Shown: positions 36,789 to 46,672, counted from the first letter of the stretch. The stretch: DNA of 64,000 nt from Erythrobacter sp. QSSC1-22B (GCF_001678665.1 NZ_LZRP01000001.1:372001-436000), one strand, 5' to 3'. Translations and numbers: made by a program. The notes: generated by a model not told the origin, from the sequence alone.

Positions 36789-37670
36789 TCAGACCAGCCC
36801 GGCACCCTCCAGCGCGGCATCGACGGCCTTGCGCGCCTCGGGGCTGCAGGCGCAAAGCGGCAGCCGCACCTCGTCGGTCAGCCAGTCGTGCACCCGCGAC
36901 AGCGCGTATTTAACCGGCGCGGGCGAGCTGTCCTCGAACATCGCGTAATGCAGCGGGTAGAGCCGGTCGTTGAGCTGGCGCGCCTTGACCAGATCATTGT
37001 CGGCGCAGGCCTGCTGGAATTCCGCGCACAGCGCGGGCGCCACATTAGCGGTGACCGAGATGCAGCCCTTGCCGCCGGCGGCGTTGAACGGCAGCGCCAG
37101 CTCGTCATTGCCCGACAGCTGACAGAATTCCTTGCCGATCCCCATGCGGTGGTCCGCCACCCGACTCAGATCCTCGCTGGCATCCTTGATGGCGATGATC
37201 TGGTCGGGATATTTGTTGGCCAACTCGATCGTGGTTTCGGGCGCGATATCGGTCACCGTGCGCGCGGGCACATTGTAGAGCACGATCGGCAGGTCGCAAT
37301 GTTCGGCAAGATAGCTGAAATGCGCGATCAGACCCGCCTGGCTGGGGCGGTTGTAATAGGGCGCGACGCACAGCGCCGCCGCCGCGCCGGCCTTCTTCGA
37401 GAAATGCATGTGGAGGAGCGCGTTCTGCGTGTCGTTGCTCCCACAGCCCGCAATAACGGGGACGCGCCCTGCCGCCTGCTCGATGCAGATCTCGACCACG
37501 CGGTGGTGCTCGGCGTTGGATAGCGTCGAGGCCTCGCCGGTCGTGCCGCAGGGCACGAGGGCGGAACTGCCGTTCTCGATCTGCCAGTCGACCAGCCGCC
37601 GGAAAGCGGCCTCGTCGAACGTTCCGTCGCGAAAAGGAGTCACTAGGGCCGGAATCGAGCCAGAGAACAT
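36789..37670 (-). CDS. dapA: 4-hydroxy-tetrahydrodipicolinate synthase
   Basis: A 293-residue aldolase that condenses pyruvate with aspartate semialdehyde in lysine and peptidoglycan synthesis. The motifs are GSIPALVTPF at the start, the TTGE loop (CGTTGEAST), APYYNRPSQAGL with the catalytic Tyr, and IAIKDASEDL with the Schiff-base lysine. Full length. It is divergent from the lytic transglycosylase gene, with 92 bp between starts. Cotranscription with smpB is likely. Confidence 0.97.
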   Translation of the reverse strand: MFSGSIPALVTPFRDGTFDEAAFRRLVDWQIENGSSALVPCGTTGEASTLSNAEHHRVVEICIEQAAGRVPVIAGCGSNDTQNALLHMHFSKKAGAAAALCVAPYYNRPSQAGLIAHFSYLAEHCDLPIVLYNVPARTVTDIAPETTIELANKYPDQIIAIKDASEDLSRVADHRMGIGKEFCQLSGNDELALPFNAAGGKGCISVTANVAPALCAEFQQACADNDLVKARQLNDRLYPLHYAMFEDSSPAPVKYALSRVHDWLTDEVRLPLCACSPEARKAVDAALEGAGLV

Positions 37671-37762
37671 TTACGTAGATCCTGCGTTGGTCCCATGCAC
37701 AATGAATTCTCGCGCGCTGGGAGGAATATCGTTCAGCGCCTGATAAGGAGCCGAGAGGCATA

Positions 37763-39715
37763 ATGTCCAGCATGGGTCATAAATCACTAACACTGTTCGC
37801 TCTTCTCGCCGGCACCGCGCTGGCTCCCCCGCTTGCCGCGCAGTCGATGGGCAGCGCGCCCGACACGCGCTCCAACATGGTTGCGATGCAGCCCGCCCGG
37901 ATGGGCGAGGCGGTCGAACGCTGGGATTATCTTCGCGGACAGCAGAACCTGCCGTTCGCGACCTATGCCAATTTCATTAGCGCCTACCCGGGCTTCCCGA
38001 TGCAGGATACGCTCCAGCGCCGCGCCGAAGCAGCGCTCGACAGCGATCCGGTCGATGCCCAAACGCTGGTCGCCTTCTTCGATCGCCTCCCACCTCTGAC
38101 CAACCCCGCCAAGGCGCGCTATGCGCTGGCGCTGGCGACACAGAACCGCGCCGAAGCCTTTGTAGTCGCGCAGGACGCCTGGCGTGGCGGCACGATGAGC
38201 GGCACCGCCGAAGCCTATCTCCAGGGTCTTTACGGGTCCCGCCTCACCGCCGAGGATCACGATGCGCGGATGAACGCGCTGTTGTGGCAGGGCGACAGCG
38301 AAGGTGCTGCACGCCATGTGACGCGGGTCTCGTCATCGCAGCGCGATCTCGGCATGGCGCGGCTGGCGCTGCTGCAAGGCACCGCGCCGGAATCTGCGGG
38401 CCTCACCATCCCCGGCGATGCACGATCCGACCCCGGCTATGTCTACAATCAGATCCGCCACTATCGTACCAGCAACCAGATCGCGCAGGCAGTCGCTCTG
38501 CTGACCAGCCGGCCGACCTTCACCCGCCCCGTCTTCGATGGCGAGGCGATGATTGGCGAGATGCTGCGCGTCGCGCGCGGGACGAGTTCGGATCAGGCGG
38601 TGCGCATCGCTGCGTCGGTCGACGATCTGTTCGCCCCCGGATACGATGTCAGCGACGGCAGCTATCGCCTGCGCGACGACTACACTTCGCTGATGTGGCT
38701 GGGTGGCACAGCCGCGCTCTGGAACATGGGCGACGGCGCTCGCGCCGCGCCGCTGTTCTATCGTTATGGCGCAGCCGCCAAGACTCCGCAGACCCGCTCG
38801 AAGGGGTTCTATTGGGCCGGCCTCGCCGCTGCGCGCGCGGGAATGGCGCAGGAAGCCGAGCGCTATTACAATCTCGCCGCGCAATATCCCGACCGCTTCT
38901 ACGGTCAGCTCGCGCTCGAAGAAATGGGACGCCCGGTGCCCGCGCTCCAGCAAGTCGCGGTGGCAACGCCAACCGATGAGCAGCGCCGCGAATTCGCCAG
39001 TTCGCCGCTGGTGGCGGCTACCCGCCATGTGGCGCAAGGCGCTCCGTGGAGCACCGGGATCCAGTTCTACCGCGAACTGGCGCAATCCGCCGACACTCCC
39101 GAAGAGCACGCGCTGGTCGCTGAACTGGCGGCCGAAATCGGCCGCCGCGACCTTGCGGTCAACGTCACCGAGGCGGCTGCCGCGGATGGAATCGACGGCT
39201 TCGTAGCGCAGGGTTTCCCCACTCTTCCCCTCCCTCCGGGTGCGAATTTCACGCTCGTCCATGCGATCACACGGCAGGAAAGCCAGTTCGCGCAAAACGC
39301 CGTCAGCCATGCCGGTGCCCGCGGTCTGATGCAGCTCATGCCGCCAACTGCCCGCGAGGAAGCCGATCGAGCGGGTATGAACTACATGACCGCCAGCCTG
39401 ATCGACGATGCGAATTACAATATCCGGCTGGGCAGCAATCACATCGATCGGCTGGTATCGCGCTACGACGGCAGCTACCCGCTGGCCTTCGCCGCCTACA
39501 ACGCCGGGCCTGGCAATGTGAACAAATGGCTGCGCGCTAATGGCGATCCGCGCACTGGGGCGATCGGCTGGCTCGAATGGATCGAGAAGATCCCGTTCTT
39601 CGAAACCAAGAACTATCTCCATCGCGTGATCGAGAACGCGGCGGTCTACGAACAGCTCCATCCTGATCGCACGCCCTATGGACAGGCGCGCAAGGTGAGC
39701 GACTTCCTGCGCTAG
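37763..39715 (+). CDS. Soluble lytic murein transglycosylase (Slt-like)
   Basis: A 650-residue exported protein. A signal peptide (about 8-26, ending LAAQ) is followed by a long helical superhelix (about 45-470) and a C-terminal SLT domain. The SLT domain has the catalytic Glu in ITRQESQF (about 508), then GARGLMQLMPPTA, then AFAAYNAGPGNV. It cleaves glycan strands to anhydromuropeptides. The second Met at 37772 is equally possible as the start. Divergent from dapA. Confidence 0.93.
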   Translation: MSSMGHKSLTLFALLAGTALAPPLAAQSMGSAPDTRSNMVAMQPARMGEAVERWDYLRGQQNLPFATYANFISAYPGFPMQDTLQRRAEAALDSDPVDAQTLVAFFDRLPPLTNPAKARYALALATQNRAEAFVVAQDAWRGGTMSGTAEAYLQGLYGSRLTAEDHDARMNALLWQGDSEGAARHVTRVSSSQRDLGMARLALLQGTAPESAGLTIPGDARSDPGYVYNQIRHYRTSNQIAQAVALLTSRPTFTRPVFDGEAMIGEMLRVARGTSSDQAVRIAASVDDLFAPGYDVSDGSYRLRDDYTSLMWLGGTAALWNMGDGARAAPLFYRYGAAAKTPQTRSKGFYWAGLAAARAGMAQEAERYYNLAAQYPDRFYGQLALEEMGRPVPALQQVAVATPTDEQRREFASSPLVAATRHVAQGAPWSTGIQFYRELAQSADTPEEHALVAELAAEIGRRDLAVNVTEAAAADGIDGFVAQGFPTLPLPPGANFTLVHAITRQESQFAQNAVSHAGARGLMQLMPPTAREEADRAGMNYMTASLIDDANYNIRLGSNHIDRLVSRYDGSYPLAFAAYNAGPGNVNKWLRANGDPRTGAIGWLEWIEKIPFFETKNYLHRVIENAAVYEQLHPDRTPYGQARKVSDFLR

Positions 39716-39752
39716 ATTGCGCCTGCCCGAGATTGCGATACACGAGCGCATC

Positions 39753-40262
39753 ATGACCGCGCCCAGCAATCCGATCACGCCTGCCGGCTATGCCGCGCTC
39801 AAATCGCGCTACGACCATCTGCTCGGGACCGAACGTCCGGCGATCGTCGAGATCGTGAGCTGGGCGGCGGGCAATGGCGATCGCAGCGAGAACGGCGATT
39901 ACATCTATGGCCGTAAACGGATGCGCGAGATCGACCGCGAACTCGCGCATCTGGCGCGCCGGCTCAAATCCGCGCGGGTGATCGATCCCGACGACCAGCC
40001 CGACAGGCACCGGGTGTTTTTCGGCGCCACGGTGACGCTCGCCGACGAGGACGATGCCGAGCGCAGCGTGACGTTGGTCGGCGACGACGAACAGGATGCC
40101 GGCTTGGGGCGGATCGGCTGGTCCTCGCCGATGGCGCGCGCCTTGAAGGGCGCCTCGCTGGGCGATGTCCGCGCGGTCGCCCTGCCTGGTGGGACCAAGG
40201 AATGGGAGGTGATCGCCATCGCCTATAACGTGAGCGCCGATAGCGGGATTACAGATGGCTAG
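39753..40262 (+). CDS. greB: Transcription elongation factor GreB
   Basis: A 169-residue RNA polymerase secondary-channel factor. The N-terminal coiled coil carries the acidic tip (NGDRSENGDYIYGRKRMREIDRELAHL), and the C-terminal FKBP-like domain follows (RVFFGATVTLADEDDAE, IGWSSPMARALKGASLGD). Asp-Glu residues at the tip coordinate Mg for transcript cleavage. The YIYGRKRMREID pattern is GreB rather than GreA. The next gene overlaps its 3' end by 8 bp. Confidence 0.93.
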   Translation: MTAPSNPITPAGYAALKSRYDHLLGTERPAIVEIVSWAAGNGDRSENGDYIYGRKRMREIDRELAHLARRLKSARVIDPDDQPDRHRVFFGATVTLADEDDAERSVTLVGDDEQDAGLGRIGWSSPMARALKGASLGDVRAVALPGGTKEWEVIAIAYNVSADSGITDG

Positions 40263-40758
40263 ATCGCCCTTCGCCCTGCTTTCCGGCCTGCTCGTGCTGA
40301 CCGCGCTTGCAGCGCCTGCGGCGGCCAGGGAAAGCCTTGGCGTCTTCGATGGCTGGGGCGCCTTTCGCGACGAGGCCGGACCTCGCTGCTATGCCATCGC
40401 GCTGCCTCGCACTGCCAGAGAGTCCGACGAGCAGCAGGCCTTCGCGAGCATCGCCACGTGGCCGCAGCGCAACCTTCGCGGCCAGATTCATTTTCGCCTG
40501 TCTCGCGCGACGCGGCCAGGCAGCCCACTTTCGCTGCAGATCGGGGGCGAACGCTTTGCGCTCACCGGGGGCGGCGTGAATGCTTGGGGCGCCGACCGGC
40601 GTACCGATGCCGCCATCGCCGCCGCGCTGCGTTCCGCCAATCGCATGAGTGTGAGCGCGATCGATTCCCGCGGGCGACGCTTTTCCGACAGCTATGCGCT
40701 GGCCGGAGTCGCTTCGGCGATGGACGCGGCGACCGTCGCCTGCGCGCGCCGCCGCTAG
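40255..40758 (+). CDS. Exported hypothetical protein, weakly IalB-like
   Basis: A 167-residue protein with a signal peptide (hydrophobic 6-22, AAPAAARES cleavage region). The mature part has two cysteines (GPRCYAIAL and ATVACARRR) and pattern elements that recall invasion-associated locus B proteins (WGAF...[17 protein letters not shown]). Overlap of 8 bp with greB suggests one transcript. Likely periplasmic; function unknown. The IalB resemblance is faint. Confidence 0.6.
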   Translation: MARSPFALLSGLLVLTALAAPAAARESLGVFDGWGAFRDEAGPRCYAIALPRTARESDEQQAFASIATWPQRNLRGQIHFRLSRATRPGSPLSLQIGGERFALTGGGVNAWGADRRTDAAIAAALRSANRMSVSAIDSRGRRFSDSYALAGVASAMDAATVACARRR

Positions 40759-40783
40759 GCCAACACTTCGCTGGATACGAAAA

Positions 40784-40814
40784 GGCGGGCCGCAGCACGA
40801 AGCCGCGACCCGCC
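40784..40814 (-). terminator. Intrinsic terminator for the outer-membrane barrel gene
   Basis: GGCGGG-C-CGC (40784-40793) pairs with GCG-A-CCCGCC (40805-40814), one mismatch. On the minus strand the stem is followed by TTTT (RC of 40780-40783), which suits termination of the gene ending at 40835. It may also stop read-through from the plus strand. Confidence 0.7.
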
Positions 40815-40834
40815 CATCATGGAACGTCGTTCGA

Positions 40835-41503
40835 TTAGAAGCGGAAGCCGACGCCCGCTACGACCTGGTGACGATCGGTATCGATGTCGAAATTCGCCGT
40901 ATCGGGCGCATCGCCCTGAAAATCGATCTCGGCGTTGCTGTAGTTCGAATAGCGATATTCGAGCTTCACGAAGCTCTGTTCGGTCATCGCATATTCGACA
41001 CCCGCGCCGACCCGGTAGCCATCGGTATCGATGTCCTGATCGAGGTTCCGCGTGCCCGAAGCCGAGCGGATGTTGTACTTGGCGTTGGTGTAGCCGCCCT
41101 TGGCGTAGACCAGCAGATCGGGCTGCGCCAAAACGCCGACGCGCGCACCGACATAGAGATCGCGGCCGGTCTCGACATTGCCGAGGCCGAAGCCTTCGAA
41201 ATCGCCATCGTTGAATTCGACGTCGGCGGTCGAACCGGTGTATTCGCCTTCGACACCGAGAACGACGCCGCCGGCATTGAAGTCGTAACCCAGAGCGCCG
41301 CCATAGACGACGCCTTCGATCGACTGGTCGTTGTCGATGCTGGCATCGTCATCGATCCTGCTGCCTGCGGTGCTGCTGTCATAGCCGGCGATAATCTCGG
41401 CGCGCGGACCGGTGAAGGTGCCGTCGACGGCATCCTGAGCGAGAACCGGTGCAGAAATCGAAAGTGCCGAACCTGCGACCAGAAGGGCTTTTGCGTATTT
41501 CAT
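40835..41503 (-). CDS. Outer-membrane beta-barrel protein (OmpA-like barrel/porin family)
   Basis: A 222-residue exported protein with signal peptide ([22 protein letters not shown]). The mature part is alternating aromatic/polar strands: [76 protein letters not shown] and, at the C-terminus, [11 protein letters not shown], ending in Phe as outer-membrane barrels do. About eight strands are expected. Acidic loops. Followed by an intrinsic terminator. Role unknown. Confidence 0.88.
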   Translation of the reverse strand: MKYAKALLVAGSALSISAPVLAQDAVDGTFTGPRAEIIAGYDSSTAGSRIDDDASIDNDQSIEGVVYGGALGYDFNAGGVVLGVEGEYTGSTADVEFNDGDFEGFGLGNVETGRDLYVGARVGVLAQPDLLVYAKGGYTNAKYNIRSASGTRNLDQDIDTDGYRVGAGVEYAMTEQSFVKLEYRYSNYSNAEIDFQGDAPDTANFDIDTDRHQVVAGVGFRF

Positions 41504-41728
41504 TGCGTATACTCCGTTTTCGTAAATCCGCGGACTTGTGCCGCGTGGACCTACTCAACGGCGCACTGCAGGGCGCAGTTTCATGAACCTCAAACAACAA
41601 CAATATGTGGCAGTTCGGTAACATTCCTGCGCCAGCCCGTGGGGAAATATCGACCAAAATCCGGAACCGCTGTGCCGGATCGCGGTTCGCATGCCCGCAG
41701 CCTTTCGCAAGTCCCGGAAGAGGCCTAT

Positions 41729-42997
41729 ATGCAGGCCGCAATGCCCGACACCACTCTCATGACCATTCCCGGACAGGTCGATCCCGTCCCGGCCCCGCGC
41801 GACATCACTCCACGAGAGGATGGCCGCGTCGATCTGCTGGGCCTGCCTCGCCCGCGCATCCGCGCTCTGCTCGAGGAAGCCGGGCTCGACGCCAAACAGG
41901 CCAAGCTGCGCGCCAAGCAATTGTTCCACTGGCTCTATCATCGCGGCGTCACCGATTTTGACGCAATGAGCGATATCGCCAAGACGATGCGCCCATGGCT
42001 GGCCGAGCGCTTCGTCATCGGCCGTCCCGACATCGTGGAGGCGCAGCATTCGAGCGACGGCACGCGCAAATGGTTGCTGCGCACCAGCGACGGGCACGAG
42101 TTCGAGATGGTCTTCATCCCCGACGCCGACCGCGGGACGCTGTGCGTCTCCAGCCAGATCGGCTGCACGCTCAACTGCACCTTCTGCCACACCGGGACGA
42201 TGCGGCTGGTGCGCAATCTGACCCCGGGCGAGATCGTCGGCCAGGTCATGCTGGCGCGCGATTCGCTGGGCGAATGGCCCAAAGGGAAGATGGATTTCGC
42301 CGCGGAGGAATCCGAGGTCGAATACCGCGCCGACGGACGGCTGCTGACCAATATCGTGATGATGGGAATGGGCGAGCCGCTCTACAATTTCGACAATGTC
42401 CGCGACGCGCTGCAGCTGGTGATGGATGGCGAAGGGCTGGCGCTGTCCAAGCGCCGGATCACCCTTTCCACCAGCGGCGTGGTGCCGATGATGGCGCGCT
42501 GCGGCGAGGAGATCGGGGTCAATCTCGCGGTCTCGCTCCATGCGGTGACCAAGGAAGTGCGCGACGAGATCGTCCCGATCAACCGCAAATACGGCATCGA
42601 GGAACTGCTCCAGGCCTGCGCCGACTATCCCAGCGCCAACAACGCCCGGCGGATCACCTTCGAATATGTGATGCTCAAGGACAAGAACGACACCGACGCG
42701 GATGCGCGCGAACTCGTCCGCCTGCTGCGGCAATACGACCTCCCCGCGAAGGTCAATCTGATCCCGTTCAACCCTTGGCCCGGCTCGGCCCATGAATGCT
42801 CGACCCCCGAGCGGATCCGCTCCTTCAGCGCCATCGTGTTCGATGCCGGGATTTCCGCCCCGGTGCGCACCCCGCGTGGCCGCGACATCGACGCCGCCTG
42901 CGGCCAGCTCAAGACCTCGGCCGAGAAGAAGAGCCGCGCCCAGCGCGACCGCGAGGCCGCCGAAACCGCCGAGACCGCCGAGACCGCAGCCGCCTGA
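41729..42997 (+). CDS. rlmN: 23S rRNA (adenine2503-C2)/tRNA methyltransferase RlmN
   Basis: A 422-residue radical-SAM enzyme methylating A2503 of 23S rRNA. The 4Fe-4S motif is CTLNCTFC (about 148-155), and the second catalytic Cys lies near the C-terminus ([14 protein letters not shown]). The GMGEPL and [10 protein letters not shown] segments are typical. The C-terminal tail is a run of Ala/Glu/Thr repeats ([12 protein letters not shown]). ATG at 41729 after GGAAGAGG; the frame is open far upstream without support. The next gene overlaps by 1 bp (TGATG). Confidence 0.96.
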   Translation: MQAAMPDTTLMTIPGQVDPVPAPRDITPREDGRVDLLGLPRPRIRALLEEAGLDAKQAKLRAKQLFHWLYHRGVTDFDAMSDIAKTMRPWLAERFVIGRPDIVEAQHSSDGTRKWLLRTSDGHEFEMVFIPDADRGTLCVSSQIGCTLNCTFCHTGTMRLVRNLTPGEIVGQVMLARDSLGEWPKGKMDFAAEESEVEYRADGRLLTNIVMMGMGEPLYNFDNVRDALQLVMDGEGLALSKRRITLSTSGVVPMMARCGEEIGVNLAVSLHAVTKEVRDEIVPINRKYGIEELLQACADYPSANNARRITFEYVMLKDKNDTDADARELVRLLRQYDLPAKVNLIPFNPWPGSAHECSTPERIRSFSAIVFDAGISAPVRTPRGRDIDAACGQLKTSAEKKSRAQRDREAAETAETAETAAA

Positions 42998-43587
42998 TGG
43001 CCGACGCCGCGACCCTCGCTTTCTACCAGGAGCAGGCGCCGCACTACACGATGAGCTTCGGACAGGCGCCCAGCCGGCACCTCGACCGCTTTCTCGGCCA
43101 TCTGCAATCCGGCGCGCCGATTCTCGAACTGGGCTGCGGCGGCGGACGGGATTCGGCACGGATGCGCGAGCACGGTTTCGATCTCGACGCCACCGATGGC
43201 ACGCCGGCGATGGTCAGGAAGGCCAATGAACGGTTCGATCTCGACGCACGGGTGATGCGGTTCGAAGAACTCGACGCGGAAGATGCCTATGACGCGGTCT
43301 GGGCCCATGCCTGCCTGCTGCATGTCGAGCGCACCCAACTGCCGGCCGTCCTTTCGGCTATCTGCCGCGCGTTAAAGCCCGGCGGGTGGCATTATGCGAA
43401 TTACAAGCTCGGCGACGGCGAAGGGCGCGACCGCCACGGCCGGCTGCACAATTTCCCTTCCGCCGATTGGCTTGAGACGCGATATTGCGAAGCCGGTTTC
43501 ACGATCGAGGATGGGGTGATTTATGACGGCGAGGGAGCGGACGGCGTGGTGCGCGAATGGATCGCATTGACGGTGCGCCGGCGATGA
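42997..43587 (+). CDS. Class I SAM-dependent methyltransferase
   Basis: A 196-residue protein with the SAM-binding motif ILELGCGGGRDSARM, the acidic ribose-binding Asp (LDATDGTPAMV) and the HACLLHV post-II segment. KPGGWHYANYKLGDG follows. The substrate is unknown; tellurite-resistance TehB-like and small-molecule methylases look similar. It is translationally coupled to rlmN and to the MOSC gene (ATGA). Confidence 0.85.
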   Translation: MADAATLAFYQEQAPHYTMSFGQAPSRHLDRFLGHLQSGAPILELGCGGGRDSARMREHGFDLDATDGTPAMVRKANERFDLDARVMRFEELDAEDAYDAVWAHACLLHVERTQLPAVLSAICRALKPGGWHYANYKLGDGEGRDRHGRLHNFPSADWLETRYCEAGFTIEDGVIYDGEGADGVVREWIALTVRRR

Positions 43588-44237
43588 ACGGCGAAGCGAA
43601 CGTCCTCGCGCTGTGCATCGGCCAGCCCCGCCCGTTCAACGGCGCGGAACTGAGCGCGATCGACAAGCGCGCAGTCGATGGACCCATAGCCATCCGCAGC
43701 TTCGGGCTGGAAGGCGATATGGTCGCGGATACGAAGCACCATGGCGGACCAGACATGGCGGTCCATCACTATCCCCACGAGCATTATGTGGCATGGAGTG
43801 AATGGCTGGGTGGCCACGATCTGCTTGGCTGCGACGCGCCATTCGGCGAGAACATCAGCACCACCGGCATGTCCGAGGTCGACGTCCATATCGGAGACCG
43901 CTTCCGGCTGGGATCGGCGCTGCTCGAGATCAGCCAACCGCGGCAGCCCTGCTGGAAGATCGAGCATCGCTTCGGTCGCAAGGGGATGGTCAAACGCATT
44001 CTCGGCGAACACGATTGCGGATGGTATTACCGCGTGATCGAGGAGGGCGTGGCCGAGGCGGGGGATAGCATCGAGCGTATCGAGACCGGGTACGAGGACT
44101 GGAGCGTCGCGCGGCTCTTTGCCAGTCTCTACGATCCGACGTGCCATGCGAGCCCATCAGAACTGTGCGAGATCGCCGCGCTCGATCGACTTTGCGACGA
44201 GTGGCGAGAGAAGGCCGGCAAGGCGGCTACCCGTTAG
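43584..44237 (+). CDS. MOSC-domain protein (YiiM-like)
   Basis: A 217-residue beta-barrel protein. MOSC signature: DTKHHGGPDMAVHHYPHEHY, GENISTTGM, and PRQPCWKIEHRFG with the sulfur-carrying Cys. It resembles YiiM, which helps Mo-cofactor enzymes such as N-hydroxylated-base reductases. The ATG at 43584 overlaps the methyltransferase stop (ATGA). A molybdopterin oxidoreductase gene lies 1.6 kb downstream, which may be coincidence. Confidence 0.88.
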   Translation: MNGEANVLALCIGQPRPFNGAELSAIDKRAVDGPIAIRSFGLEGDMVADTKHHGGPDMAVHHYPHEHYVAWSEWLGGHDLLGCDAPFGENISTTGMSEVDVHIGDRFRLGSALLEISQPRQPCWKIEHRFGRKGMVKRILGEHDCGWYYRVIEEGVAEAGDSIERIETGYEDWSVARLFASLYDPTCHASPSELCEIAALDRLCDEWREKAGKAATR

Positions 44238-44260
44238 GCTCGCCCGGTAGGCTCGCCCGG
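44235..44260. repeat. 13-bp direct repeat (2 copies)
   Basis: TAGGCTCGCCCGG occurs at 44235-44247 and 44248-44260. The first copy contains the MOSC stop codon TAG, so the duplication begins exactly at the gene end. Confidence 0.9.
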
Positions 44261-44276
44261 GAGATTGGCCCGGGCG
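44254..44276. terminator. GC-rich hairpin after the MOSC gene
   Basis: CGCCCGGG (44254-44261) pairs perfectly with CCCGGGCG (44269-44276) around a 7-nt loop. Located in the 120-bp gap before the SDR gene. No T-run, so termination is only suggested. Confidence 0.4.
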
Positions 44277-44357
44277 GTTGGCGCCGCTACCTCGCCTGGG
44301 ACAAACCATCCGAGAAACCCCTTTGCTTGATCGGTCGATGATGGTTGAAGGGCTTTG

Positions 44358-45155
44358 ATGCATTCATCCGGCCTACCCACGACGCGCCCTGCGGTCCTCA
44401 TTACCGGCGGAGCGCGGCGCATCGGCGCTGCGATCGCTCGCGCCTTCGGCAAGGAGGGATGGCATGTTGTCATTCACTACGGAAGTTCGCGCGAGGAAGC
44501 GGAAGCGCTGGCCGACAGCCTGCCAAGCGCCGAAATCGCCAACTGCGATCTGGCCGACGGGGATGCATCCGTAGCGCTCATCGAGCGGTTGGCCTCACGG
44601 TTGGACGACTGGCAGGTGCTGATCAATTGCGCCGGTGTCTTCGAACCGGATGCGCCGGAGGCACTCGATCCGCAAACCAATCGCCTGGCAATGGCTGTCA
44701 ACGCCGCGACCCCCGTGCGCATGGCGCAGGCCTTTCTCACTGGCGCGCGAACGACCCGCGGGCGACGCGTAATCCAGATAACCGACCAGAAGATCCGAAA
44801 CCCCAACCCCGATTTCTTCAGCTACACCATGAGCAAGCACGCGCTGCACGCCACCGTGTCGATGCTCAGCAAGGCGCGCGAGCGGGCCGAGGACCGGGTC
44901 TACGGGCTAGCGCCGGGCGCCATTCTCGCCAGCCACGATCAGGCGGAAGCGGAGACCGAGATCTCGCACCGACTAAACCTGCTGAAACGCAAGACCGCGC
45001 CCGAGGAGATCGCGAGCGCCGCGCTGTTCCTGGCACAAGGCTGGATGGCGAGCGGGCAGACGCTGTTCGTCGACAGCGGCCAGCACCTGCTCGATCAGGA
45101 CCGCGACGTGATCTATCTGGCGCGCGAGCTTGTCCGTAACGGAGCGACACCATGA
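44358..45155 (+). CDS. Short-chain dehydrogenase, pteridine-reductase-like
   Basis: A 265-residue SDR. NADPH motif TGGARRIGAAIARAF with Arg after the glycines, as in FolM/PTR1 pteridine reductases (TGxxxRxG). INCAGVF and YTMSKHAL (YxxxK) complete the active site, and the C-terminal SGQTLFVDSGQHL closes the fold. A dihydropteridine reductase role would suit a gene next to a molybdopterin enzyme but is inference. The start ATG at 44358 follows TTG; the frame allows either. The next gene overlaps by 4 bp. Confidence 0.85.
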   Translation: MHSSGLPTTRPAVLITGGARRIGAAIARAFGKEGWHVVIHYGSSREEAEALADSLPSAEIANCDLADGDASVALIERLASRLDDWQVLINCAGVFEPDAPEALDPQTNRLAMAVNAATPVRMAQAFLTGARTTRGRRVIQITDQKIRNPNPDFFSYTMSKHALHATVSMLSKARERAEDRVYGLAPGAILASHDQAEAETEISHRLNLLKRKTAPEEIASAALFLAQGWMASGQTLFVDSGQHLLDQDRDVIYLARELVRNGATP

Positions 45156-45838
45156 AGCGCCATGCGCTGACGACCCGCCTGTGGCACTGGCTCAACCTCG
45201 TGTTCGTGGTGATCCTGTTCATGTCGGGCCTGACGATCTCCAACGCTCACCCGCGGCTCTACTGGGGTGACTGGGGCTTCGCCCCCGAGCAGGCCTGGCT
45301 GATCCTGCCGCGCTTTCCCGACTGGATGACGATCCCGGGCTATTACAGCCTCGCGGTCGCGCGCGACTGGCATATCCTGGCGGCCTGGCCGTTTGCGCTG
45401 CTGCTGCTGGGGATGTGGGTGGCGATGCTCGCCAACCGCCATTTCAAGCGCGACATCGCGACCGACCGCAAGGAATGGCGCCCCGCCAGCATCCGCCGCG
45501 ATTTGGTGGCGCATCTTCGGCTGCGGTTCGACCACGGATCGGGCAAATACAACTTTCTTCAGAAGCTGGCCTACGGGCTGGTGCTCGGGGTCATCCTGCC
45601 GATGATGATCTTTAGCGGGATCGCAATCAGCCCGGGGATGGAACCAACCTTCGGCTGGCTGGTCGAAGGTCTGGGCGGACGACAATCCGCACGCAGCCTG
45701 CATTTCATTTTCGCCTTTGCGCTGCTGGGGTTCTTTATCGTCCATGTGCTGCTGGTGATCCTGTCCGGTCCGATCCGGCAGCTGAGCGACATGCTGACCG
45801 GCGGACACCATGAGGAAGGTCCCGGCGATGCGGCGTAG
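45152..45838 (+). CDS. Cytochrome b561/Ni-Fe-hydrogenase-type cytochrome b
   Basis: A 228-residue membrane protein with four helices (about 13-33, 73-93, 145-170, 184-208). Candidate haem-ligand histidines lie in TTRLWHWLN, RDWHILAAWP and RSLHFIFAFALLGFFIVHV. The family moves electrons between the quinone pool and a periplasmic enzyme. ATGA overlap with the SDR gene; the Mo oxidoreductase gene overlaps its 3' end by 11 bp. It is most likely the membrane anchor and electron partner of that enzyme. Confidence 0.85.
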   Translation: MKRHALTTRLWHWLNLVFVVILFMSGLTISNAHPRLYWGDWGFAPEQAWLILPRFPDWMTIPGYYSLAVARDWHILAAWPFALLLLGMWVAMLANRHFKRDIATDRKEWRPASIRRDLVAHLRLRFDHGSGKYNFLQKLAYGLVLGVILPMMIFSGIAISPGMEPTFGWLVEGLGGRQSARSLHFIFAFALLGFFIVHVLLVILSGPIRQLSDMLTGGHHEEGPGDAA

Positions 45839-46565
45839 GAATTTTCTCGTCGCCGCCGGTGCCGCAGTGCTGGCGGGTTGCAACAAGGTCGCCGAAAGCG
45901 CGCCCGGTGCGCGGCTGCTGTCCGCCGCCGAGCGCTGGCACAAGGGCGCGCACCGGCTGCTGACCAATCGCGAAGCGCTCGCGCCGGAATATCCACGAAG
46001 CGCGGTCTCGCCCTATTTTCGCGGCAATGGCACCACCGATCCGCAGGAGCCCGCGTACCAGCAACACGCGGCGGAAAGCTTCGCCAACTGGCGGCTCGAG
46101 GTCGGCGGGCTGGTCGAGACGCCGATGTCGCTCACGCTCGACAATCTGCGCCGGCTGCCCCAGCGCACTCAGGTGACGCGGCACGATTGCGTCGAGGGCT
46201 GGAGCGCGATCGGCGAATGGACCGGGCCGCAGCTCTCGCTGTTGCTCGAGGCGGCGGGATTGCGCGAAGAGGCGAACTACATCGTGTTCCGCTGCGCCGA
46301 CACGCTCAACGGTGCAGTCTATTACGAGAGCGTCGACCGGATCGACGCCTTCCACCCGCAGACCATCGTCGCGCACAGTCTCAACGGCGAGCCGCTGCCG
46401 ATCCGCAACGGCGCGCCGCTGCGGATGCGGATCGAACGCCAGCTCGGCTACAAGCACGCCAAATACCTGACCGCGATCGAGGCGGTGGCGAGCCTCGAGG
46501 ATATCGGCGGGGGCGAAGGCGGCTATTGGGAGGATCGCGGCTACCAGTGGTACGCGGGTATCTGA
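45828..46565 (+). CDS. Tat-exported molybdopterin-dependent oxidoreductase (sulfite-oxidase fold)
   Basis: A 245-residue protein. N-terminal twin-arginine signal MRRRNFLVAAGAAVLAGC, which could also be lipidated at the Cys. The sulfite-oxidase-fold Mo-binding domain follows, with the cofactor Cys in RHDCVEGWSAIGEW and GYKHAKYLTAIE near the end. Related enzymes include MsrP (YedY), which reduces oxidised methionines in the envelope. The ATG at 45828 has GAGGAAGG upstream and starts just before the Arg pair; the ATG at 45810 would add six residues. Confidence 0.88.
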   Translation: MRRRNFLVAAGAAVLAGCNKVAESAPGARLLSAAERWHKGAHRLLTNREALAPEYPRSAVSPYFRGNGTTDPQEPAYQQHAAESFANWRLEVGGLVETPMSLTLDNLRRLPQRTQVTRHDCVEGWSAIGEWTGPQLSLLLEAAGLREEANYIVFRCADTLNGAVYYESVDRIDAFHPQTIVAHSLNGEPLPIRNGAPLRMRIERQLGYKHAKYLTAIEAVASLEDIGGGEGGYWEDRGYQWYAGI

Positions 46566-46672
46566 GGCGGCAGGCATTCCGCGCCGCGTCGGCGCGACCC
46601 CCTCGTTGACTTGCGCGACCAGAATGGCACACCGGACTGCGTCGCGCGTTCTTGGGGAGTGGGTGCCGGGTT

